Source of the DNA: Arcanobacterium pinnipediorum
Lineage (GTDB): Bacteria > Actinomycetota > Actinomycetes > Actinomycetales > Actinomycetaceae
DNA: 64,000 bases
Direction of reading: 5' to 3'
Assembly: GCF_023973165.1 (NCBI RefSeq)
Contig: NZ_CP099547.1
Location: 248,001 to 312,000, forward strand
Of the stretch, positions 27,593 to 36,009 are shown piece after piece (position 1 is the stretch's first letter; each line of letters starts with the position of its first letter). A model generated the notes under the pieces. The model was not told the origin of the DNA and did not search any database. It saw only the letters and a list, made by a program, of their open reading frames with translations. A program made the translations under genes and the position numbers.

Positions 27593-29071
27593 TTATTCGA
27601 GTCCATAGCGTGTTTGCTTGGGGTTTCCGCGCAGTGCGTAGGCACTAATGACGACGGCGAACAGCGTAAATACTAGCATAAGTAGCAGCATGTTGAGATA
27701 GGCGGCATCGTAGCCGCTGCGGGCCGTAGCTGCTAACGTGGGGTGGGCCAGGCCCGCGATGATTGAGTCTTGGATATCTGCAGGGACGTGCCGGCGGTAG
27801 AAGAAAGGCAGTAGGCTGCCAACAATTGCTACAGCGAAGACGGTGCCGATTTCGTAGGAGACTTCTTCGATCGCCGCAGCCATTCCAGCGCGGCGTTTGG
27901 GTGCAGAACCAATGATTGCTGTTGAGGCAACGCTCATGACGAATCCGACTCCCGCACCCATAGTGAATAGTCCGGCAAGAGTTGACCATTGCCAGGTACG
28001 TGAAACACCGATATACATCGCACTAAGGCCGATACCAGCTAGGGTGAATCCACCGGCGATCAGAGTTTGGAAACCGACGATGTGGACGATGGCGCCACCG
28101 ATTGCAGATGCGAAAAATGCTGCCAGGGCTGCTAGAGCTACTAGCATGCCCGCTTGGAGTGGAGTGTAGCCTGCTGACATTTGGAAGCGTTGGGTGGTCA
28201 TGAGCTCTGCGCCGCCGATGATGAATAAACTCATTCCGGCAGCGAAGGCCCCGCCAGCGAACATGCGCGAGTGGAAGATAGCGAACTCTATGAGTGGAGT
28301 GGGGAGTTTGTCCTGGCGCAGTTTAAAGGCTAAGGCTCCTACTATGGCGACGGTGAGGGAAGCTAAAATGAGCCAGAGGTGTTGCTGGCCGGCGATTTCT
28401 TTAATGAACATCACCATGCCGAACATGGCGAACATGGCGTAGATACTCGATAACAGATCCCAGTGTTTATCTGCGAATGCAATGTTTGGCGGTGCTATTG
28501 CGAGGGTTGCTAGAAAAGCGATGATGACGACGGGAATGTTGATTAAGAAGATTGATCCCCACCAAAAATGCGCGAGAAGAAAACCACCGATGACTGGTCC
28601 GGCAGCTGCACCTACGGAGGCGGTTGCAGCCCAGATTCCGATTGCTGTTGCTAGCTCGCGCGGATCGGAGAATGTGGTTCGAAGTAACGCCAGGGTTGCT
28701 GGCATGAGGGTAGCGGCGGCGAAGCCTAGAAGCGCTCGAGCAAGAATTAGCCACAACGGAGTTGGTGAAAAAGCAGCGGCGAGGGAGGCCAAGGCGAAAG
28801 TTATCAAACCGACCATCCACATTCGGCGGTGGCCGATCTTATCGCCAAGAGTTCCGGTTCCTAGAAGTAGACCGGCGAGAACAAGTGGGTAGGCGTTGAT
28901 TATCCAAAGCCCTTCGAGCTCAGTTGCAGCTAGGGCCGGGCGTAGAGCAGGAAGTGCAGTGTAGAGAACTGAGTTGTCTACGCCTACTAAGAATAATCCT
29001 AGGCTTAAAACAGCTAAGAAAAGCCACTTGTGGGCAGTGGGTTCGTTATGCTCAGGTGAAGGGAATGACAT
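27593..29071 (-). CDS. MFS transporter, DHA2 (EmrB/QacA) type
   Basis: A 492-residue membrane protein with about 14 hydrophobic segments, as expected for the drug:H+ antiporter DHA2 family. The loop GDKIGHRRMW after the second helix is the family's motif A, and GPVIGGFL resembles motif C of drug exporters. The substrate is unknown. The start ATG at 29071 has no ribosome site, but a TACAGT box lies 7 bases upstream. It is divergent from the next gene. Nothing in the neighbourhood identifies a substrate. Confidence 0.9.
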   Translation of the reverse strand: MSFPSPEHNEPTAHKWLFLAVLSLGLFLVGVDNSVLYTALPALRPALAATELEGLWIINAYPLVLAGLLLGTGTLGDKIGHRRMWMVGLITFALASLAAAFSPTPLWLILARALLGFAAATLMPATLALLRTTFSDPRELATAIGIWAATASVGAAAGPVIGGFLLAHFWWGSIFLINIPVVIIAFLATLAIAPPNIAFADKHWDLLSSIYAMFAMFGMVMFIKEIAGQQHLWLILASLTVAIVGALAFKLRQDKLPTPLIEFAIFHSRMFAGGAFAAGMSLFIIGGAELMTTQRFQMSAGYTPLQAGMLVALAALAAFFASAIGGAIVHIVGFQTLIAGGFTLAGIGLSAMYIGVSRTWQWSTLAGLFTMGAGVGFVMSVASTAIIGSAPKRRAGMAAAIEEVSYEIGTVFAVAIVGSLLPFFYRRHVPADIQDSIIAGLAHPTLAATARSGYDAAYLNMLLLMLVFTLFAVVISAYALRGNPKQTRYGLE

Positions 29072-29084
29072 GCCGATAACTGTA
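29072..29084 (-). promoter_or_regulatory. Candidate leaderless promoter -10 for the MFS gene
   Basis: On the minus strand TACAGT (29079-29084) is followed by 7 bases (TATCGGC) and the ATG at 29071, with no Shine-Dalgarno sequence. Confidence 0.5.
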
Positions 29085-29228
29085 TCGAAGGCTCGGATAG
29101 CTCCTCAGTGCGCAACGAGGTTTCGTCGTCGATCTCTCACTTGCATACTGGTGGGGCGTGCGTGAAACTGCAAACGTGAAAGTTACCATCTGTCGGCGTG
29201 GTCGTTTCGTAGGAGAGCTCGTGCCCGA

Positions 29229-29240
29229 TACCGTTATAGA
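29229..29240 (+). promoter_or_regulatory. Candidate leaderless promoter -10 for the basic-tailed membrane protein
   Basis: TACCGT (29229-29234) is followed by 6 bases and the GTG at 29241. TATAGA at 29235-29240 is a second, less well spaced candidate. Confidence 0.35.
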
Positions 29241-30149
29241 GTGATGAAAAAACGTGGTTCTGATTCCCGGCCCTCCGTCCAAGGGCGTTCGCCAGCCTCG
29301 GGGCGAGTACCTGCCCGCGGTGATGGGAACGGTAGGCGACGTGGCTCTGGTCAAGTTCCAGTAACTGGTCGGGCGCGCCGCGGTTCGCAGCCGGCGCCCA
29401 GTTCCTCGGCTAGGCAGCGCCCTCAGCGCGAGGGCGGTGATATGGCACGTGCAGTGCGGCCACAAGCTACCCGCGCGCCGCGTCAAGAACCACGCGGGCG
29501 AGCCTCTGCGCAACAGCGCCGATCACGTCCACCACGTTCGCAAGCTCAGCAACGCCAGGCAGCTGTTCGGGCACATTTGGCTCGGGAAGCTAAACTGCGC
29601 CGGCGGAGAAGATTGCGGTGGATATCGCTTTTCGTGGCGGCTGTGTTAGTGGTGGGATCACTGCTGTGGCTAATCTGGTTTTCGTTGAAGAAAATTGAAG
29701 AGCATGCGGCACCAGCAGATCCTGCTCGCGCTTTTGATCCGGTGCCGTGTCAAATTCGAGACTTGACGACGGAGCTATCTCGCGAAGGAAATATTGGTGG
29801 GCAACCAATCACCATTGCTGTTGCAGTGAAGAATACTGGCAGCAAAGTGCCGTGTTCGATGGAAACCTCGGACCAAGATTTTAAGGTCACTATCGAAACT
29901 GGAGATGTTAAGGTCTTTGATTCGCAAACGTGTGAAGCTGGCATATCTGCTGCGCGGTTGTTACTCGATAAGGATGTGGCAACCACTCAGAAGTTCACCT
30001 GGAATGGAATGTATTCGGCACAGATGTGTGCTGCGAGCAGTCCAGCGGCTCCGGGAAGCTATGTGGCACGCGTTTATTACATGGGCGAAGAAATGACGCC
30101 GAAGGGGTTGCCGTTTGAGATTATTGCCGCGCCAAGCCCAACAAACTAA
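29241..30149 (+). CDS. Hypothetical membrane protein with Arg/Gln-rich cytoplasmic tail
   Basis: I do not recognise a named family. The 302-residue product has a strongly basic, disordered N-terminal region of about 125 residues, rich in Arg, Gln, Pro and Ser and ending in a run of Arg. A single membrane helix follows (about 127-149) and then an extracellular domain of about 150 residues. That domain has four cysteines (in PVPCQIR, KVPCSME, SQTCEAG and AQMCAAS), which could form two disulfides, and a beta-rich pattern ending in YVARVYYMGEEM. It resembles small beta-sandwich domains of actinobacterial surface proteins. Orientation is inferred from the positive-inside rule. The start could be GTG 29241 or the adjoining ATG 29244. 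It is convergent with radA. Confidence 0.75.
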   Translation: MMKKRGSDSRPSVQGRSPASGRVPARGDGNGRRRGSGQVPVTGRARRGSQPAPSSSARQRPQREGGDMARAVRPQATRAPRQEPRGRASAQQRRSRPPRSQAQQRQAAVRAHLAREAKLRRRRRLRWISLFVAAVLVVGSLLWLIWFSLKKIEEHAAPADPARAFDPVPCQIRDLTTELSREGNIGGQPITIAVAVKNTGSKVPCSMETSDQDFKVTIETGDVKVFDSQTCEAGISAARLLLDKDVATTQKFTWNGMYSAQMCAASSPAAPGSYVARVYYMGEEMTPKGLPFEIIAAPSPTN

Positions 30150-30224
30150 CTTTTCACGCTAGATCGCGCTAGGAGAGTTTGGATTCGTTGTGGTGCTAGG
30201 TTGGCAACAAGTGGGGATAACAGT

Positions 30225-31598
30225 TTAGGTTTGCGGTAAAACGGCATTGACAGCGCTACGAATATCGGATATTCGGCGAATTGTGAATCCGCGTGGGGCT
30301 TTGATCTCATCCCCGCCTTCGGGTATGAGCGCAGTGGTAAAGCCTAAGCGTTGGGCTTCATTGACGCGCTGTTGGAGTCCAACTACCGGACGTAGCTCCC
30401 CGGTTAGGGAGACTTCGCCTAACGCAACTACGCCGGGAGCTAGCGGCAAATCAGCTGCGGCAGATGCCAAAGCAAGTACCGTGGCTAGATCCACACTCGG
30501 TTCGTTGGCTTTCGCGCCTCCCACTGTAGCGACGAAAATATCGCAATGGTCATAAGAAATACCTAAACGCGATTGCAACACTGCCAACATCATTGCCACC
30601 CGTGACGAATCAACACCTGATGTTGTACGCCGCGGTGGCCCAGCAGCAGGAACTCGCAACGCCTGAACTTCAACTGGCATAGGGCGCCGCCCTTCAAGGG
30701 TTATCGTCACGCAGGTTCCGGGCACGCTAAGATTGCGAGCACTTAAAAACAATCCTGAAGGATCTTCAAGTTCCCTGATACCGGTATCGATGAGTTCAAA
30801 ACACCCTACTTCGTCAGTTGCCCCGTAGCGATTTTTCACTGCTCGCACCATGCGCAACCGGGAATGCTTATCGCCTTCGAACTGGCATACCACATCAACG
30901 AGATGCTCAAGCACGCGCGGGCCGGCAATTGATCCATCCTTTGTTACATGCCCAACAACAATAATCGGAAGGTCACTACTCTTGGCGCGGTTAACTAAAG
31001 CTGCGGTGACGGCCTTGACTTGGGCAACTCCACCAGCAGATCCCTCAATATCGGAGTGCGCAATAGTTTGAACCGAATCGACGATGAGTAAGGAGGGACG
31101 TGAGCTTTCAATATGGCCCAAAATCCGGGCCAGATCCGATTCTCCAGCTAGCAACAGATGTGGATCTAGTGCTCCAATTCGCTCAGCACGCGAACGTACT
31201 TGGGAAGCAGATTCTTCACCGGTAACATATAAAACGGGAGGTTTGCCCTGGGTGCGGGCCTTGCGAGCGGCTTTAGCAGCAACTTCAAGTAAGAGTGTAG
31301 ATTTACCGATACCTGGCTCACCAGCTAGCAAAACCACCACTCCTGGTACGAGACCGCCACCAAGTACGCGATCGAGTTCGCCAACACCAGTAGGAGACTT
31401 CACGGATGCTTGGGCGCTGACATCGGTTATCGGTTGCGCGGTGGTTATCGGAGCTAGAGCAGTCAGACTGCGGGCAACGGAGCCGTTTCCCGTTTCGACC
31501 ACGCTACCCCATTGCTGGCATTCACCACAGCGTCCCACCCACTTTGAGGTAGTCCAGCCACATTCGGTGCATACGTATTGAGCTTTAGTTTTTGCCAT
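30225..31598 (-). CDS. radA: DNA repair protein RadA
   Basis: RadA (Sms) is a RecA-like helicase that promotes branch migration during recombinational repair. The 457-residue protein has an N-terminal zinc finger (CTECG and CGEC), Walker A GEPGIGKST, the RadA-specific motif (here KNRYG instead of the usual KNRFG) and a C-terminal Lon-like domain from about residue 340. The start ATG at 31598 has a TAAGAT box 6 bases upstream and no ribosome site. In many actinobacteria disA follows radA; here it does not. Confidence 0.96.
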   Translation of the reverse strand: MAKTKAQYVCTECGWTTSKWVGRCGECQQWGSVVETGNGSVARSLTALAPITTAQPITDVSAQASVKSPTGVGELDRVLGGGLVPGVVVLLAGEPGIGKSTLLLEVAAKAARKARTQGKPPVLYVTGEESASQVRSRAERIGALDPHLLLAGESDLARILGHIESSRPSLLIVDSVQTIAHSDIEGSAGGVAQVKAVTAALVNRAKSSDLPIIVVGHVTKDGSIAGPRVLEHLVDVVCQFEGDKHSRLRMVRAVKNRYGATDEVGCFELIDTGIRELEDPSGLFLSARNLSVPGTCVTITLEGRRPMPVEVQALRVPAAGPPRRTTSGVDSSRVAMMLAVLQSRLGISYDHCDIFVATVGGAKANEPSVDLATVLALASAAADLPLAPGVVALGEVSLTGELRPVVGLQQRVNEAQRLGFTTALIPEGGDEIKAPRGFTIRRISDIRSAVNAVLPQT

Positions 31599-31610
31599 GC
31601 ACTTATCTTA
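31599..31610 (-). promoter_or_regulatory. Candidate leaderless promoter -10 for radA
   Basis: On the minus strand TAAGAT (31605-31610) is followed by AAGTGC and the ATG at 31598. No Shine-Dalgarno sequence is present. Confidence 0.5.
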
Positions 31611-31746
31611 ACAATCAGCTCCCACACGATTTCTTTTCACCCCACATCTGCCGTGCCTATAAGGATCGCTTTAGTTCAATCGGTCAGCCATAGCCGGTAA
31701 AGGTATCGAGATCGTGAAGAGGGGCCAGCCCAAATAATCGCCGAGC

Positions 31747-32415
31747 TTAATTGCGATTTGCGAAACTTTCCAAGAGCGCTGGTTCACCAGAAACGATGAG
31801 GGTATCTCCGGCCGAAACAAGAGTTTGTGGGGTGGCGTATTCAAAGGGTTGCCCGTGGGATTTTACGCCAATAACACGCACACCGAAGCGTTCTTGAATA
31901 CGACTTTCTTCTAGCGTGAAGCCAACGAGATCTTTCGGCGGTAGCATCTTGACGATCGTGAACTGATCTTCCATCTCGATATAGTCAAGCATTCTTCCTG
32001 ACACCATGTGTGCTACGCGCTGCCCGGCGTCATATTCTGGGTAGACAACATGGTTGGCTCCGATTCTGCGCAAGATAGTTCCATGCTCGCGTGAGGTGGC
32101 TTTTGCCCAAATTTCGCGCATTCCCATATCGACTAGATTTGCAGTAATCAAGACGCTTGCTTCTAATGAGGTACCCACACCGACGACGGCGATTTGGAAA
32201 TCTTGGGCGCCTAGCTGATGTAGTGCTTCTGAAGAACGTGCGTCTGCTTCGACCACACGGAATCGGTGCGACCAACGCTGTGCCAAATCGGGATCGGATT
32301 CAACTGCGAGCACATCGCGCCCAAGTTTATCGAGGGTTACTGCGATCGCAGAACCAAACCGTCCTAGCCCGATCACCAAAACGGCATCCGAACTTTGAGT
32401 TGCCATCCGAGCCAT
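31747..32415 (-). CDS. Potassium uptake regulatory subunit (TrkA/KtrA, RCK domain)
   Basis: A 222-residue cytoplasmic RCK protein that gates the KtrB channel in response to nucleotides. The Rossmann loop GLGRFG is at 16-21, followed by a conserved acidic residue in AVESDP. The C-terminal TrkA_C domain begins at about residue 140 (LPPKDLVGFTLEE, ending in GDTLIVSGEP). GGAGGA lies 7 bases before the ATG. It follows the channel gene by 37 bases on the same strand, so the two form a Ktr-type system. Confidence 0.93.
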   Translation of the reverse strand: MARMATQSSDAVLVIGLGRFGSAIAVTLDKLGRDVLAVESDPDLAQRWSHRFRVVEADARSSEALHQLGAQDFQIAVVGVGTSLEASVLITANLVDMGMREIWAKATSREHGTILRRIGANHVVYPEYDAGQRVAHMVSGRMLDYIEMEDQFTIVKMLPPKDLVGFTLEESRIQERFGVRVIGVKSHGQPFEYATPQTLVSAGDTLIVSGEPALLESFANRN

Positions 32416-32452
32416 TCTTATTCCTCCAGATCTGATAATGAATACTCTCAGA

Positions 32453-33898
32453 TTAACCGATCACAGGACGTTCTTCGGGGAGGCGGATCACTCGCCGACG
32501 ATTTCGCAATGCAAGAGCAGCTGCTAACGTCATTGTTCCAACACGGCCAAAGTACATGAGCATGATGAGTATTAGTTGTGCTGAATCGGGCAGATGAGGG
32601 GTTATTCCAGTAGATAGGCCACAGGTGGCGAATGCCGAGATGACTTCAAAAAGAATGTGGGAAAGTGAGAAGTTTGTGACGTGAGTCAATAGGAGAGTTG
32701 CTCCAGTTACGAGCAGGGTGCCAAGGAAGGTTGCAGAAATTGCAAGACGGATGACGTCTGGTGGAATGCGTTTACCGAACGCTTCGGTGTCACGGTCGCC
32801 ACGGGCTTCGGCACGAATTGCGAGAACTAAGACAGCGAATGTGGTGACCTTGATGCCACCGCCAGTTGATGCAGAGCCACCGCCGATAAACATCATCATA
32901 TCGAGGAAGAACCATGTGGATTGTTGCATCTGACTGATATCGACTGTAGAGAGCCCACTCGAACGTGGTGTGGTTGCGTGAAATATCGTCGCTAGTACCC
33001 GGTCACTGCCATCTAATTGTCCGAAGGTTGCTGGATTTGTCCATTCGAGCAAGCCCATCATGAGGATCGAAAATCCTAAGAGAGAAAAGTAAGTAACGAC
33101 GGTCAGCTTCGTGTGGAGGGTCCACAGATGTGGGCTGCGAAGATTCTTAGCGATATTTAACGTCACTGGGAAACCGACAGCGCCAATAATTGTGCCGAAA
33201 ATGATGGGTAGGCTTACCGCCCAATTTCCTACGAATTGGCCCAAACCGTCGTCGAGAATGACGAAGCCAGCGTTGTTGAAGGTTGACAGGGCCATGAAGA
33301 ACGAGTGGCCCAAGGCGGTAACGAACGACGAATCAGAACGCACAAAGGTAACTAAGAAAACGATCGTTAGAATGCTTTCGGCGATAACTGAAGTTGCTAA
33401 AACAGCACGTAAAAGTGCGCCGACGTCGCCAAGTGGACTTCGCGTTTCAGTAGCTGCCAGCATGCGCTGAGTAAGCCCGAGGTGGCGTGATACTGCCAAC
33501 GCTAAAATGGATGCGATTACCATCACCCCTAGTCCACCGATTTGGATTCCTAGGGCTAAGACCATGTGGCCGAAAACCGTCCAGTGACTGGCAGAATCAA
33601 CGACCGTTAGACCCGTGACGCATACTGCTGAGGTAGCAGTGAAGAGAGCGTCGAGGAAGGAAGCACTCCCGGGTGCTTTCGAGGAAAACGGAAGCATGAG
33701 TAAGAGCGTGATCGCAAAAATTAAAGCACCGAAAACAAGCATGGCAAGACGTGCTGGCGAGCGGCGCGCTAACGCATTAATATAGCTGCGCAAGGAAGGT
33801 GCATCATTACCTACGTCAGTAGTTGGCCCGAGGGACATGCGAATTTCGCGTTTACGACGGCGAGGGAAAGAGAGCCGGCGAGGTAGTCTTTGCGCCAC
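32453..33898 (-). CDS. Potassium uptake channel subunit (TrkH/KtrB family)
   Basis: A membrane channel of 481 residues built of four helix-pore-helix repeats. Pore loops are visible as SAVCVTGLTV, STFNNAGF, TTPRSSGLSTVD and FATCGLSTG, each with the selectivity-filter glycine. I chose the GTG at 33898 because AAAGGAG lies 6 bases upstream; the open frame extends 10 codons further but has no ribosome site. A basic N-terminal tail of about 20 residues precedes the first helix. It works with the RCK protein encoded downstream. Confidence 0.93.
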   Translation of the reverse strand: MAQRLPRRLSFPRRRKREIRMSLGPTTDVGNDAPSLRSYINALARRSPARLAMLVFGALIFAITLLLMLPFSSKAPGSASFLDALFTATSAVCVTGLTVVDSASHWTVFGHMVLALGIQIGGLGVMVIASILALAVSRHLGLTQRMLAATETRSPLGDVGALLRAVLATSVIAESILTIVFLVTFVRSDSSFVTALGHSFFMALSTFNNAGFVILDDGLGQFVGNWAVSLPIIFGTIIGAVGFPVTLNIAKNLRSPHLWTLHTKLTVVTYFSLLGFSILMMGLLEWTNPATFGQLDGSDRVLATIFHATTPRSSGLSTVDISQMQQSTWFFLDMMMFIGGGSASTGGGIKVTTFAVLVLAIRAEARGDRDTEAFGKRIPPDVIRLAISATFLGTLLVTGATLLLTHVTNFSLSHILFEVISAFATCGLSTGITPHLPDSAQLILIMLMYFGRVGTMTLAAALALRNRRRVIRLPEERPVIG

Positions 33899-34266
33899 GA
33901 GTTGCTCCTTTAATCTCGACGACAACAAGGCTAAGTTTACTCCAACGTTACGCAGATATCACACCTCCTAATCAGCCTATCTACAGTGTGGGCAAAAATG
34001 TTTTCTCATTGTGGGAAAAATATTTTGTCAAACGCTTCACTTATTTCCAGGCCGTAGCCTGCAGAATCAACACGTGAGCTAGTGCAAGGGGTAATTATGG
34101 AGATAATCGTATTTTGGGATGTGGAGTTCGCGAATTTCGGGTAAGGTTAGTCAAGAATAAAGCGCTTTTCGACGTGTCGTTTTTCACTAGGTGTGCGATT
34201 GTGGAGGCGCTTATATGTTAACTATTGCGAGCCGTCAGGCTCACCCATACGAGAACGGAAACGCAG
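33899..34266. other. Intergenic region between ktrB and the bldC-like gene
   Basis: No convincing gene lies in these 368 bases. They must hold the divergent promoters of ktrB (-) and the bldC-like gene (+). Visible elements are an imperfect direct repeat (GTGGGCAAAAATGTTTT at 33988 and GTGGGAAAAATATTTT at 34011, period 23) and a small hairpin GAGCC-GTCA-GGCTC (34229-34242) in the leader of the bldC-like gene. TTGCGA (34225-34230) is a possible -35. Confidence 0.4.
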
Positions 34267-34482
34267 ATGGCTCATCTTCCATCATCAACTCCGCAGTTCT
34301 TTACTGTGGCTGAAGTTGCTGATATGACGCGGGTTTCGCGGATGACTGTGTATCGTATGGTGCATGCAGGAGATCTTCCTGCGGTGCGAGTAGGTAACTC
34401 TTATCGTGTTCCGAAGTCAGCTGTTGATCAACTTTTGGCAGGTGGCGGATCATTAGATTATCGTGAAGCATCCGGATCTTGA
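34267..34482 (+). CDS. BldC-like helix-turn-helix DNA-binding protein
   Basis: A 71-residue protein that is almost entirely a winged helix-turn-helix of the MerR/excisionase type (FTVAEVADMTRVSRMTVYRM, about residues 11-30, then DLPAVRVGNSYRVPKSAVDQLL). It resembles the small conserved actinobacterial regulator BldC. I chose the ATG at 34267; the frame is open further upstream, but the domain normally starts within a dozen residues of the N-terminus. It is followed by the bS22 gene, as in many actinobacteria. Targets cannot be told from the sequence. Confidence 0.88.
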   Translation: MAHLPSSTPQFFTVAEVADMTRVSRMTVYRMVHAGDLPAVRVGNSYRVPKSAVDQLLAGGGSLDYREASGS

Positions 34483-34568
34483 TTCGTTTGCAACACTCTA
34501 CGTCATGTAGAATCTGTTCTGTTCGTAATCGCGGCTTGGCCGTAACAGTTTCAATCCGGAGGTAACCT

Positions 34569-34667
34569 GTGGGTTCCGTAATTAAGAAGCGCCGCAAGCG
34601 CATGTCGAAGAAGAAGCACCGCAAACTGCTTCGCAAGACTCGCCATCAGCGTCGTAATAAGAAGTGA
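34569..34667 (+). CDS. Small ribosomal protein bS22 (AURKAIP1/COX24 domain)
   Basis: A 32-residue, very basic protein, [20 protein letters not shown] and then 12 more residues ending in NKK. It is nearly identical to the short actinobacterial protein found in the small ribosomal subunit of mycobacteria (bS22). It is too short for most gene callers. The GTG start has a perfect GGAGGT 5 bases upstream, and a TAGAAT -10 box lies at 34508-34513. A strong terminator follows directly. Confidence 0.93.
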   Translation: MGSVIKKRRKRMSKKKHRKLLRKTRHQRRNKK

Positions 34668-34670
34668 AAA

Positions 34671-34704
34671 TAATCGAGAGCCCGCGGGCTCTCGATTATT
34701 TTTT
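34671..34704 (+). terminator. Rho-independent terminator after bS22
   Basis: A 28-bp perfect palindrome (34671-34698, arm TAATCGAGAGCCCG) that forms a GC-rich hairpin, followed directly by six T residues. It begins 3 bases after the bS22 stop. Confidence 0.93.
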
Positions 34705-34731
34705 AACATAGCATTACTGTCAAAAAATTTT

Positions 34732-34790
34732 ACTAACTATTAGTTGAACTCTCGGAGAAAATCGTTTAATATAGTTAAATATTCAATATT
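34732..34790 (+). promoter_or_regulatory. AT-rich palindromes upstream of the MarR gene
   Basis: Three short inverted repeats lie before the marR start: ACTAA-CTA-TTAGT (34732-34744), TTTAA-TATAG-TTAAA (34765-34779) and AATATT-C-AATATT (34778-34790). MarR proteins often bind such sites and control their own gene. There is no direct evidence of binding. Confidence 0.35.
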
Positions 34791-34811
34791 GGCTTTGTGA
34801 GGACAACCATA

Positions 34812-35288
34812 ATGACACAACCACGATTGCTTGATGAAGAAGAACAGCAGGCATGGCGCAATTTCATGCGCGGCCAAGCCACTGTCCGCGACGCTGTCAA
34901 CCATGACGATGTGGAAGATTTTGGCTTAGCCCTTCACGAATTCGAAGTCTTGATGCGGCTAGCAGAAGCTGAAGAGCAACAAGCACGCATGTCTGTTCTA
35001 GCCACTGACCTGGTCCATTCGCGCTCGCGGCTTACCCACACCGTAGCGCGCCTGGAAAAAGCAGGATATGTTGAACGCTTCCAGTGCCCGGCAGATCGTC
35101 GCGGTATTTTTTGCCGATTAACTGACGAAGGTCAAGAGAAAATCGAGTCTGCAACTGAGCAGCACACCGAGTCGTTGCGTCAGCATTTTCTCGATAAGCT
35201 CACCCGCGAAGAACTACTGACATTGGGCGAGATTTTCGCGAAATTGATTGACGCGGAAGAAACTGAAAAACGCGTATGCCATCAGTGA
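34812..35288 (+). CDS. MarR-family transcriptional regulator
   Basis: A 158-residue winged-helix regulator. The core runs through LAEAEEQQARMSVLATDLVHSRSRLTHTVARLEKAGYVERF (about 55-95) to the wing DRRGIFCRLTDEGQE, the classic MarR layout. I chose the ATG at 34812, which has AGGA 8 bases upstream, over the GTG at 34797. It lies 37 bases before the histidine phosphatase gene but that gene seems to have its own promoter. Ligand and targets are unknown. Confidence 0.9.
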   Translation: MTQPRLLDEEEQQAWRNFMRGQATVRDAVNHDDVEDFGLALHEFEVLMRLAEAEEQQARMSVLATDLVHSRSRLTHTVARLEKAGYVERFQCPADRRGIFCRLTDEGQEKIESATEQHTESLRQHFLDKLTREELLTLGEIFAKLIDAEETEKRVCHQ

Positions 35289-35312
35289 TGCTCGTTACCT
35301 GGATTCATCAGG

Positions 35313-35325
35313 TAAGCTAGGTGTC
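35313..35325 (+). promoter_or_regulatory. Candidate leaderless promoter -10 for the histidine phosphatase gene
   Basis: TAAGCT (35313-35318) is followed by 7 bases (AGGTGTC) and the ATG at 35326. The AGGTG inside the spacer is too close to the start to be a good ribosome site. Confidence 0.4.
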
Positions 35326-36009
35326 ATGGAGATTACAACAGTTCATTTAGTGCGGCACGGCGAAGTAGATAATCCAGAAGGAATTCTCTACGGGCGCCGG
35401 CCGGGATACCATCTCACTGAGCTCGGAAAGACGATGGCGGAAAAGGTCGCTGAAGGGTTTAGCGGCCACGATATTCGAACTGTTATTACCTCCCCGCTTG
35501 AGCGCGCAATCGAAACCGGCACGCCAACTGCCCAAGCATTCGGCCTTGAAATCGTCACCGATGAGCGAGTTATCGAAGCTGACAACAAATTCGAAGGCAT
35601 TGATGTTAATTCGAATCGCTGGCAGTTAGCTCATCCACGATTCTGGCCATGGTATTCCAACCCTCTAGAACCATCGTGGGGTGAACCATACACCGATATT
35701 GTTAAGCGCATGTCGGCAGCTATTTCGGATGCACTGAGCGTTGCTAGTGGCGGTGAGGCAGTGATCGTCTCCCACCAACTACCTATCTGGACGATGCGAC
35801 GCTTTATCGAGCGACTACCTCTGGCTCATGACCCACGCAAGCGCGAGTGTTCACTTGCCTCAGTTACCTCGTTGACATTCGTTGGACGGCAACTGATTTC
35901 CCTAGATTACTGGGAGCCAGCAGCACAGATTCTAGCTCAAGCTAAAGATATGGTTCCAGGAACCTCTAGCGCGCAAACGAAAAAGCCAGAAACGCCAGAC
36001 GAGATTTAA
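35326..36009 (+). CDS. Histidine phosphatase family protein (phosphoglycerate mutase-like)
   Basis: A 227-residue cytoplasmic phosphatase or mutase. The catalytic RHG motif is in VHLVRHGEVDNP (His phosphorylated), with ITSPLERAIETG and the second histidine in VIVSHQLPIW. I chose the ATG at 35326; the longer frame overlaps marR and is not supported. In many actinobacteria this gene heads the cytochrome c maturation genes and is followed by PLDc_N and menA. Here it directly faces the PLDc_N gene, with stops overlapping by 4 bases. Substrate unknown. Confidence 0.9.
   Translation: MEITTVHLVRHGEVDNPEGILYGRRPGYHLTELGKTMAEKVAEGFSGHDIRTVITSPLERAIETGTPTAQAFGLEIVTDERVIEADNKFEGIDVNSNRWQLAHPRFWPWYSNPLEPSWGEPYTDIVKRMSAAISDALSVASGGEAVIVSHQLPIWTMRRFIERLPLAHDPRKRECSLASVTSLTFVGRQLISLDYWEPAAQILAQAKDMVPGTSSAQTKKPETPDEI

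Noticed and set aside
31655..31735. Sequence resembling a tRNA D-arm (TTTAGTTCAATCGGTCAG)
   Set aside because: No matching acceptor stem, anticodon arm or T-arm could be built around it.
33988..34027. Imperfect 23-bp direct repeat as a replication or attachment site
   Set aside because: No DnaA boxes, integrase or mobile genes are nearby, and the two copies differ at several positions.
35248..35325. Longer N-terminus for the histidine phosphatase
   Set aside because: These codons overlap the end of marR, and the catalytic RHG motif normally lies within about 15 residues of the start.
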